64,000 bases of DNA from Actinomycetota bacterium. Its GTDB lineage: Bacteria; Actinomycetota; Actinomycetes; Actinomycetales; Microbacteriaceae. The stretch's first letter is position 1. Each line of letters begins with the position of its first letter. Below the pieces are notes generated by a model that was not told the DNA's origin, did no database searches, and worked only from the letters and a program-made list of their open reading frames with translations. Location: positions 1 through 64,000 of the forward strand of contig JAIUPK010000003.1 of the NCBI GenBank assembly GCA_020160915.1. The letters run 5' to 3'. The position numbers and the translations under genes are program-made. This document shows, piece after piece, positions 57,555 to 64,000 of this stretch.

Positions 57555-58376
57555 TCAGTCCTTCAGTCCGCTCGCGGCAATCCCCCGCACCAGGGCGCGT
57601 TGGAAGACCATGAAGACGATGATGCTCGGGATGGTGGCGGTGAGAGTTCCCGCCATCAGGTAATTCCACGATGTTCCGTACCGCCCTTGGAACGCCGAAA
57701 GGCCGATCTGGATGGTGCGCAACTCGTCGGAGTTGGTCACCAGCAGCGGCCACAGGAAGTCGTTCCATGCGAAGAGGAAGCTGAAGATCGCCAGCGTCGC
57801 GAATGCGGGAAGCGAGAGTGGAACCATGATGCGGAAGAAGATGCCGATGCGGCTACACCCGTCGATGCGCGCGGCATCCTCGAGCTCTGCCGGTATCGAG
57901 GCGAAGTACTGCCTCAACAGGATGATGCCGAACACGTCCGCCAGCCGAGGCACGATGAGCCCAGCGTAGGTGTCGATCCAGCCGAACGATGCCACCAGCG
58001 AGTACGCGGGGATCACGGTCACGAACGTCGGGATCATCAGCGCCCCGAGCAGCACGATGAACAGTGCGTTCTTGAGGGGGAATCTCAGCCGGGCGAAGGC
58101 GTAGGCGGCGAACGCATCCAGAACCAGGTGTCCTCCGACGATCCCCGCCGCCATGATCAGGCTGTTCAGGTAGTACTGGCCGAACGGCGCCGCCTCCCAG
58201 GCGACCGCGTAGTTCTCCCAGTGCCAGGAGGTGGGGAAGATCGAGCTGTTGGAGTAGGTCTCCGCCCGCGACTGCAGGGAGGTCGTGAACATCCACAGGA
58301 AGGGCAGCACGACAACTGCCGACCCAAGGAGCAGAACGGCATGCCTGCCCACGCTCGTGACGGTGCTGCGCTTCAT
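57555..58376 (-). CDS. Sugar ABC transporter permease, MalG type
   Basis: 273 residues, six membrane segments. The ATPase-coupling EAA loop is ELEDAARIDGCSRIGIFFRI. N-terminus VGRHAVLLLGSAVVVLPFLW. ATG 58376 overlaps the MalF stop (ATGA); a much longer frame upstream belongs to the shadow of the malF gene. No ATPase gene is in the operon, so an MsmK-like shared ATPase elsewhere is expected. Confidence 0.94.
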   Translation of the reverse strand: MKRSTVTSVGRHAVLLLGSAVVVLPFLWMFTTSLQSRAETYSNSSIFPTSWHWENYAVAWEAAPFGQYYLNSLIMAAGIVGGHLVLDAFAAYAFARLRFPLKNALFIVLLGALMIPTFVTVIPAYSLVASFGWIDTYAGLIVPRLADVFGIILLRQYFASIPAELEDAARIDGCSRIGIFFRIMVPLSLPAFATLAIFSFLFAWNDFLWPLLVTNSDELRTIQIGLSAFQGRYGTSWNYLMAGTLTATIPSIIVFMVFQRALVRGIAASGLKD

Positions 58377-59314
58377 CGGAGGGACGACCTTCCCGACCCG
58401 GACGCGCGCCAGTTGACGAGGGTGACCCCGAGCACAAGGAAGAGCGTGACGAACGCGATGGCCGTGCCGTAGCCGAAGTCGCTGAGCCGGAATGCCTGGC
58501 GGTACATGATCATGCCCAGCACCTCGGTTCCACCCTGCGGTCCACCGCCGGTGAGCACGTAGACGAGGTCGAATGCCTGGAAGCACGTGATGAGGGCCTG
58601 AACCACGACGAAGAAGGTCATGGGGCGCAGCAACGGCACGGTCATGTAGCGCAGGCGCTGGACGAAGTTCGCGCCATCCATCTGGGCTGCCTCGAACACA
58701 CCGACCGGAAGGGCCTGGAGGGCAGTCAGGTAGAGGATCGCGTTGAAGCCGACGTTCTTCCAGACGGTGAGCAGGGTGAGGGCTCCGAGGGCGAGCCATC
58801 GATCCTGAAGCCAGTCGGGGCCGGCAACGCCGACCCCAGCGAGGACGGTGTTGACGAACCCGGAAGGATCCAGCATGTACCGCCAGACGATGGCTGCGGC
58901 GACCGATGAGGTGACAGCGGGAAGGAAGTAGACACCCCGGTAGAAGCCGCGGCCCCGCAGCGGTGCGTCCAGCAGCAGAGCGACTACGAGCCCGGATGCG
59001 ACGCTCAGCACGGATACGCCCACCGCATAGATGCAGGTGACCAGGAGCGAGTTCCAGAACTCGGGATCCTGGCTCAGGCGCACGTAGTTGTCGAAGCCGA
59101 TGAATTCCTTGACGGGCGAGAACCCGTTCCAGGAGGTGAGGCTGATGTACCCGGCCGAGATGATCGGATAGATGACGAAGACACCCAGCACGACCAGCGC
59201 CGGCAGAAGGAAGAGCCCGGCCGTCAGCAGTTCCTCCCTGCTGTAGCGCTCGCGCGGAGCTCCGCCCCGGCCGCTGGTGCGACCGGGGCGGAGCTCGGAG
59301 TGCATCTTTGTCAA
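58373..59314 (-). CDS. Sugar ABC transporter permease, MalF type
   Basis: 313 residues, six membrane segments after a polar N-terminus. The EAA loop is VFEAAQMDGANFVQRLRYMT followed by VPLLRP. Early motif YISLTSWNGFSPVKEFIGFD is typical of the sugar permease A family. Partner of the MalG-type permease (4-nt overlap). Confidence 0.94.
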   Translation of the reverse strand: MTKMHSELRPGRTSGRGGAPRERYSREELLTAGLFLLPALVVLGVFVIYPIISAGYISLTSWNGFSPVKEFIGFDNYVRLSQDPEFWNSLLVTCIYAVGVSVLSVASGLVVALLLDAPLRGRGFYRGVYFLPAVTSSVAAAIVWRYMLDPSGFVNTVLAGVGVAGPDWLQDRWLALGALTLLTVWKNVGFNAILYLTALQALPVGVFEAAQMDGANFVQRLRYMTVPLLRPMTFFVVVQALITCFQAFDLVYVLTGGGPQGGTEVLGMIMYRQAFRLSDFGYGTAIAFVTLFLVLGVTLVNWRASGSGRSSLR

Positions 59315-59317
59315 CGA

Positions 59318-60586
59318 CTAGCCCTTGGCGATGACGTCGTTGACAGCCTTCTCGGCGTTCGCCAGCGCGTCGTCCACCGAGACGGCACCGGTGAGCGCCT
59401 TCTCGATCTCCTTCGCGAATGCGAGCGAAATCGCCGGGTACAGCGGGGTGTTCGGTCGCGCGTGGGCAACTGCCATCTGCTCGACGTAGGGGCGCAGGCG
59501 CGGCTGGTTCTCGTCGACCCAGCCGAGGTAGTCTGCGCTGGTCGCGATCGAGTTGGTCACCGGAAGCATGCCGGTGGCCTCGCTCCAGCTGAGCACCTGC
59601 TCGGGCTCGAGGAACCATGCCAGGAAGTCAGCCGCCGCCTTGGTGGTCTCGGGGCTGTTGTCGAAGACCATCGCCTGCTCGCCACCGAGGTTCGTCGCCG
59701 GCGTGCCGCTCTCCGGATAGGGTGCGGTGCTCACGCCGAAGTCGAACGGCGGGTCAGGAGCCCAGATGCCGACCATCCAGGAACCGTCGGTGGCCGAGGC
59801 AACCTCGCTCTTGCCGAGCTCGCCCCACGCGCCCACCTTGCTGAGACCCGAGTCGATCAGTTCCTTCCAGTAGCCCAGGGCTTCCTTGCCTGCTGCGGTG
59901 TTGAACGCCGCAGCGCTGTTGTCAGCGGTGAGGAATTCGCCGCCGGCCTGCCACAGGTTGACCTGGAAGTTCCACGTGAGGCCCTCTCCGTTGTCGCCGG
60001 CCTGGGTGAAGAGCTCGTACGCGGGCTTGCCGGTCTTGGCGAGGATGACGGCGCCATCCGCCTTCAGTTCCTCCCACGTGGTGGGGGGCGACGCCGGGTC
60101 GAGACCGGCCTCTTCGAAGAGCGTCTTGTTGTAGATGTAGCCGAGGTTGTTCGCCGAGACGGGCACCGAGACCTGCTTGCCGTCGATCGTTCCGAACGAC
60201 GTGAGCGCCGGGTTGATGTCGGAGATCACGTCGGCCGGCAGCAGCGGGCCGAGGTCGGCGAGTGAGCCGATCTGGTTGATCTGCGGCACCCACACGAGGT
60301 CGCCGATGGCGATATCGGGAAGGGTGTTGGATGTTGCCGACGCGCGCAGCTTCGTGAGGAAGTCGGCGTTGGGAACGTTCGAGGTCTTGATCTCGACGCC
60401 CTCGTGGCTGGCGTTGTAGTCGTCGACCATCGCGTCGAAGGTGTCGGCGTTGGTTCCGTCCCAGTAGTGCCAGACGGTCACCTCGACCGTGTCCGAGCCG
60501 GTTGAGCCGCCCCCAGCGGCACAGCCCGTGAGGCCGAGCGCTGCGGCGGCCACAACTGCGGCTACCCTAAGTGAACTGCGGTGCAT
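59318..60586 (-). CDS. Sugar-binding lipoprotein of the ABC transporter
   Basis: 422 residues. Lipoprotein signal RSSLRVAAVVAAAALGLTGC with acylated Cys, then an extracellular solute-binding domain (VEVTVWHYWDGTNADTFDAM; GKQVSVPVSANNLGYIYNKT; family-1 SBP). Two ATGs adjoin; the second (60586) has better spacing from GAGGAG than the first (60589). Its start overlaps the end of the glucosidase gene. The ligand is presumably maltose or maltodextrin given the operon. Confidence 0.92.
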   Translation of the reverse strand: MHRSSLRVAAVVAAAALGLTGCAAGGGSTGSDTVEVTVWHYWDGTNADTFDAMVDDYNASHEGVEIKTSNVPNADFLTKLRASATSNTLPDIAIGDLVWVPQINQIGSLADLGPLLPADVISDINPALTSFGTIDGKQVSVPVSANNLGYIYNKTLFEEAGLDPASPPTTWEELKADGAVILAKTGKPAYELFTQAGDNGEGLTWNFQVNLWQAGGEFLTADNSAAAFNTAAGKEALGYWKELIDSGLSKVGAWGELGKSEVASATDGSWMVGIWAPDPPFDFGVSTAPYPESGTPATNLGGEQAMVFDNSPETTKAAADFLAWFLEPEQVLSWSEATGMLPVTNSIATSADYLGWVDENQPRLRPYVEQMAVAHARPNTPLYPAISLAFAKEIEKALTGAVSVDDALANAEKAVNDVIAKG

Positions 60587-62321
60587 CATTGCTCCTCATG
60601 TGTGATTGTGGCCCGGTGGGGCCGTGGATTCCAGTTGTGGTGCTGGTGAGTCCCGCGGGACTCGTTCCGTCAGAGCCGACGGTGGTGCGCGCGTCATCGC
60701 GCACCACCGTCAGCCAGACGGCGCTATTGGCGGGGATGACCGAGCCATCCCCGATGTGCTCCGACCCGAGCACGGCGTCGGCGTTCCACTCCCGTGGCAC
60801 GTCAACGGGCGAATCACCGAAGTTGACGGCGCAGATACCGCTCCCGCGCCGGAAGGCGAGGAGGCTGGGATGCCCGCTCGCCAGCCAGTCGATGTCCGGC
60901 CCGGAGAACGTGTCGCGCTTGCCTGCAATGGCTCGCCTGAACACCGCCAGAGTCGAATCATCTGAGAGGTCCTGCGTGTTGGCCGCGTAGTCCGCGAACC
61001 ACTGCGGCTGCGGCAGCCACGGGGCCGAGGTTGAGGAGGGCGGGCTGAAGCCGAATGTGGGTGACGCCGCGTCCCAGGGAAGCGGCACGCGGCATCCGTC
61101 ACGACCGAGTTCTTCTCCGTTGGAGCGGAGCCAGATCGGATCCTCGCGGGCCTCATCGGGAAGGTCGAATACCTCGGGTAGACCGAGTTCCTCCCCCTGA
61201 TAGAGGTAGACCGTTCCGGGGAGCGCGAGCTGCAGCATCGTTGCTGCCTTCGCGCGCCGCACCCCCAGCGCGAGATCGGCGTCTCCTCGTCGACGCGCCG
61301 CCGCGATCATGTCGGTCGGCAGCGGCGCATCCAAGTGCTGCTCCTGACCGAAGCGAGTGGCGGGCCGGTGCACGTCGTGGTTGGACAGCGTCCATGCCGG
61401 TGGACCGCCGACGCGCTCGGCCTGCACGAGTGCCCGGTCGATGGCGGCGGCCATGCGCGTCGCCTCCCAGGGTTGCACCAGGAGGTCGAACGTGAAGGCC
61501 TGGTGCAATTCGTCGGCAAGCAGGTACTGCGCCATGGCCTCGATCGTGGGCACCCAGATCTCGCCCACGAAGTACCGCTGGGGCTCGTACTCGGTTCCGA
61601 TCGCCCGCCACCGCCGGTAGATCTCGTGCACTTCGGGCTGATCCCACATCGCGTAGTTGTGGCCGTCGCCCAGCGCGTCGGGCATCGCTGAATCCTTGAA
61701 CAGTCCGTGGGCGACATCGATGCGGAATCCGTCGACCCCACGGTCGAACCAGAACCGGAGAACCCCGTCGAAGTACTCGACGACATCGCGGTTGCGCCAG
61801 TTGAAGTCGGGCTGACTCGCATCGAACGCGTGGAAGTACCACTGACCGTCGTCAACGCGCGTCCAGGCCGCACCGCCGAAGACGCTCTGCCAATTGTTGG
61901 GAGGTAGCTCGCCGTCTACGCCGCGGCCGTCTCTGAACAGGAATCGGTCACGGGCCGCACTGCCCGGTGCCGAGGCAATCGCGTCGAGGAACCACTGGTG
62001 CTGGTCCGAGCAGTGGTTCGCCACCATGTCCATCAGCACGCGGATGCCGCGAGAGTGAGCATCGGCAACGAGCGCCTTGAGGTCTTCCGCGGTGCCGTAG
62101 GACGGATCGATGGCGCAGTAGTCCGCGATGTCGTAACCGTGATCGCGCTGAGGCGACACGTAGCAGGGGTTGAGCCAGATCGCATCGACGCCCAAGCGCT
62201 CGAGGTGGTCGAGGCGCGAGGTGAGGCCCGCCAGATCTCCGATGCCATCACCATTCGCGTCAGCGAATGAGCGCAGGTAGACCTGATAGATCACCGCGTC
62301 GTGCCACCAGTTCGTGCTCAT
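60567..62321 (-). CDS. GH13 alpha-glucosidase
   Basis: 584 residues, no signal peptide. NWWHDAVIYQVYLRSFADAN begins the barrel; Asp in DGFRIDVAHG, Glu in FVGEIWVPT and Asp in LSNHDVHRP are the catalytic triad. Oligo-1,6-glucosidase/maltase type. ATG 62321 has AAGGTGAG upstream; a GTG two codons earlier (62327) is possible. First gene of the maltodextrin operon, 15 bp from the palindromic operator; its last 20 bp overlap the binding-protein gene. Confidence 0.94.
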   Translation of the reverse strand: MSTNWWHDAVIYQVYLRSFADANGDGIGDLAGLTSRLDHLERLGVDAIWLNPCYVSPQRDHGYDIADYCAIDPSYGTAEDLKALVADAHSRGIRVLMDMVANHCSDQHQWFLDAIASAPGSAARDRFLFRDGRGVDGELPPNNWQSVFGGAAWTRVDDGQWYFHAFDASQPDFNWRNRDVVEYFDGVLRFWFDRGVDGFRIDVAHGLFKDSAMPDALGDGHNYAMWDQPEVHEIYRRWRAIGTEYEPQRYFVGEIWVPTIEAMAQYLLADELHQAFTFDLLVQPWEATRMAAAIDRALVQAERVGGPPAWTLSNHDVHRPATRFGQEQHLDAPLPTDMIAAARRRGDADLALGVRRAKAATMLQLALPGTVYLYQGEELGLPEVFDLPDEAREDPIWLRSNGEELGRDGCRVPLPWDAASPTFGFSPPSSTSAPWLPQPQWFADYAANTQDLSDDSTLAVFRRAIAGKRDTFSGPDIDWLASGHPSLLAFRRGSGICAVNFGDSPVDVPREWNADAVLGSEHIGDGSVIPANSAVWLTVVRDDARTTVGSDGTSPAGLTSTTTGIHGPTGPQSHMRSNDAPQFT

Positions 62322-62336
62322 GCTCACCTTCGAGTT

Positions 62337-62360
62337 GTTTAGTGTATCGATACACTAAAC
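62337..62360. promoter_or_regulatory. Perfect 24-bp palindrome, LacI-type operator of the maltodextrin operon
   Basis: Half-site GTTTAGTGTATC is followed directly by its exact complement, with central CG (TATCGATA core). It lies 15 bp upstream of the glucosidase ATG, close enough to block initiation. A likely site for the LacI regulator at 55167-56216, giving autoregulated sugar induction. Confidence 0.85.
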
Positions 62361-62411
62361 CGAAGTGATAAGAGCGCGCAAGTCCTCTGGCACGGGAATG
62401 TTCCCGGAGGA

Positions 62412-62428
62412 ACGGCCTATTCGGCCGT
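62412..62428 (-). terminator. Hairpin after ffh
   Basis: ACGGCC-TATTC-GGCCGT, a perfect 6-bp stem with a 5-nt loop, located 16 bp beyond the ffh stop on the minus strand. Short and without a T-run; probable terminator separating ffh from the maltodextrin operon, low certainty. Confidence 0.5.
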
Positions 62429-62444
62429 CGCACTGAGCGGTCGG

Positions 62445-63998
62445 CTAGCGCCCGAGGAACTTCTGCAGGCTCGCCAGTTCTTCTTCGCTCGGACCGCCCG
62501 GCTTCGACCCCAGACCGAAGCCTGAGCCAGCCGCGGCAGCGGGCTTGGCGGATGCCTCGGCGGCGAGCGCCGCGTTCTCGGCCGCCCGCTTGGCGGGGTT
62601 GCCCGAGCGGGAACCCTTCTTCTTCGGCTGCTGCTTGGAGCCACCGAACTTCTGGCCAGGGATCGGACCCATGCCGGGGATCTGCGGTGTGCCGCCCTTG
62701 GCCACGGTCTTCATCATCTTCGCGGCCTGCTCGAAGCGGTTCACGAGCGCGTTCACCTCGGTGACCGTCGTGCCCGAACCGCGAGCGATGCGCACCCGGC
62801 GGGACCCGTTGAGCACCTTGGGCTGGCGCCGCTCCTGAAGCGTCATCGACTGGATGATTGCCTCGGTGCGGGTGATCTCGCTCTCGTCGAAGTTGTCGAG
62901 CTGCTGGCGCATGCCCTTGGCGCCCGGAAGCATGCCGAGCATGTTCTTGATCGAGCCCATGTTCTTGAGCTGCTGCATCTGGCTGAGGAAGTCCTCGAGC
63001 GTGAAGGTGTCGGTCGCGAACTTCTCGGCGACCTTGCGCGACTCCTCCTCGTCGAACGTCTTCTGCGCCTGCTCGATGAGGGTGAGGATGTCACCCAGGT
63101 CGAGGATGCGACTGGCCATGCGGTCGGGATAGAACGGCTCGAAGTCGTCCAGCCCCTCACCAGTACTCGCGAACAGGATGGGTCGGCCGGTGACACTCGC
63201 CACCGACAGCGCGGCGCCACCGCGGGCATCCCCATCGAGCTTGGAGAGAACGACACCCGTGAAGTCGACGCCGTCCTGGAAGGCTCGGGCGGTCGTGACC
63301 GCATCCTGACCGATCATCGCGTCGATGACGAACAGCACCTCGTCGGGGTCGATGGCCTTGCGGATGTTGCTGGCCTGCTTCATGAGCTCGGCATCGACGC
63401 CGAGACGGCCGGCCGTGTCGACGATGACCACGTCGTACTGCTTGGACTTGGCGTGCTTGAGGGCCTCCTTGGCGACCTTCACCGGGTCGCCCTTGCCGTT
63501 GCCGGGTTCGGGGGCGAACACGGGAACGCCCGCCTGCTCCCCCACCACCTGCAACTGCGTGACGGCATTGGGACGCTGGAGGTCGGCCGCAACCAGCACC
63601 GGCGTGTGGCCCTCGGACTTCAGCCACTTCGCGAGCTTGCCCGCGAGCGTGGTCTTACCGGCGCCCTGGAGGCCGGCGAGCATGATCACCGTGGGTGGCT
63701 GTTTGGCGAACTGGATGCGCCTGGCCTCGCCACCGAGAATCGCCACGAGCTCGTCGTTGACGATCTGCACGACCTGCTGTGCCGGGTTCAGAGCCTTGGA
63801 CACCTCGTCGCCGAGCGCGCGCTCCCGCACCCGCCCCGTGAAGTCCTTGACGACCTCGAGGGCGACGTCGGCGTCGAGCAGGGCGCGACGGATCTCGCGG
63901 ACGGTACCGTCGACATCCGCGGGGCTGAGCTTGCCCTTGCCGCGGAGGTTCTTGAACGTGTCGGCGAGACGGTCGGTGAGGTTTCCGAAGATGGCCAT
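62445..63998 (-). CDS. ffh: Signal recognition particle protein Ffh
   Basis: 517 residues. N domain (AIFGNLTDRLADTFKNLRGK), G domain with GLQGAGKTTLAGKLAKWLKS, DTAGRLGVDAELMKQA and TGVVLSKLDGDARGGAALSV, and the Met-rich M domain (LEDFLSQMQQLKNMGSIKNM; SRRVRIARGSGTTVTEVNAL). C-terminal Gly/Ser/Lys-rich tail. Complete: ATG at 63998 is 2 bp from the window end. In related genomes it lies just before rpsP; here a 10-kb block intervenes. Confidence 0.97.
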   Translation of the reverse strand: MAIFGNLTDRLADTFKNLRGKGKLSPADVDGTVREIRRALLDADVALEVVKDFTGRVRERALGDEVSKALNPAQQVVQIVNDELVAILGGEARRIQFAKQPPTVIMLAGLQGAGKTTLAGKLAKWLKSEGHTPVLVAADLQRPNAVTQLQVVGEQAGVPVFAPEPGNGKGDPVKVAKEALKHAKSKQYDVVIVDTAGRLGVDAELMKQASNIRKAIDPDEVLFVIDAMIGQDAVTTARAFQDGVDFTGVVLSKLDGDARGGAALSVASVTGRPILFASTGEGLDDFEPFYPDRMASRILDLGDILTLIEQAQKTFDEEESRKVAEKFATDTFTLEDFLSQMQQLKNMGSIKNMLGMLPGAKGMRQQLDNFDESEITRTEAIIQSMTLQERRQPKVLNGSRRVRIARGSGTTVTEVNALVNRFEQAAKMMKTVAKGGTPQIPGMGPIPGQKFGGSKQQPKKKGSRSGNPAKRAAENAALAAEASAKPAAAAGSGFGLGSKPGGPSEEELASLQKFLGR

Positions 63999-64000
63999 GG

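Noticed and set aside
1-64000. tRNA, rRNA or classical IS transposase genes
   Set aside because: No cloverleaf-like sequence, rRNA signature or transposase motif was noticed by eye; a tRNAscan or Infernal run would be decisive.

Overview
The window is high-GC, gene-dense actinobacterial DNA, most likely from a member of the Microbacteriaceae. Supporting signs are the GlgE maltosyltransferase, Scy/DivIVA-type coiled-coil proteins, an LAXTG sorting signal, an F420-dependent luciferase-like oxidoreductase, tightly overlapping stop/start codons (ATGA, GTGA, TGATG), and a conserved gene order that resembles the Mycobacterium tuberculosis ffh-rpsP-trmD-rplS-lepB-rnhB-yraN-comM-dprA-xerC-rpsB-tsf-pyrH-frr-cdsA stretch. 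No rRNA, tRNA, CRISPR array, prophage or classical insertion sequence was seen.

Layout. 1-862: 5' part of a cysteine desulfurase whose 3' end lies outside the window. 0.9-11.6 kb: alpha-glucan block, with glgX, then glgP divergent from glgE-glgB around a LacI-type operator; between glgX and glgP lie ybaK and a broken AbiEi/DUF559 gene. 11.6-21.8 kb: envelope and cell-shape genes (a thioredoxin-like TPR protein, a membrane protein with an internal lipobox, a Scy-like coiled coil, an AI-2E exporter family protein, a Na+/H+ antiporter, a transglycosylase-like protein, a DivIVA-repeat protein). 21.9-28.0 kb: cdsA-frr-pyrH and tsf-rpsB on the minus strand, split by four plus-strand genes. 28.3-44.5 kb: M23 peptidase, MMPL/MarR, xerC, phosphodiesterase, an operon DUF998/AMP-ligase/LAXTG protein, dprA-comM-yraN, PadR-DrrAB, LysE/LysG, DUF2469. 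44.6-51.8 kb: rnhB, lepB, rplS, trmD, rimM, khpA, rpsP, with tetR-map and an AbiEi/DUF559 gene inserted. 51.9-62.4 kb: EamA, amidase, LLM oxidoreductase, then a complete maltodextrin uptake and hydrolysis operon with its own LacI regulator and a perfect 24-bp palindrome at its head. 62.4-64.0 kb: ffh.

The conserved minus-strand translation/secretion backbone looks ancestral. Most of the interest is in cargo inserted into it. The strongest candidate for something undescribed is a compact unit of about 1.15 kb present twice (3494-4655 and 49214-50347). In both copies an AbiEi-type winged-helix/DUF559 endonuclease-like gene lies between two hairpins, with nearly the same spacing (about 90 bp upstream, about 16 bp downstream). 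The two hairpins of one unit share their arm sequence, but the arms differ between units. One copy splits rimM from trmD; the other copy is inactivated by a single in-frame TAG where the intact copy has Trp. Carbohydrate metabolism is the other theme: the maltose operon would feed oligosaccharides into the GlgE/GlgB/GlgP/GlgX pool, and both loci carry LacI-type operators.
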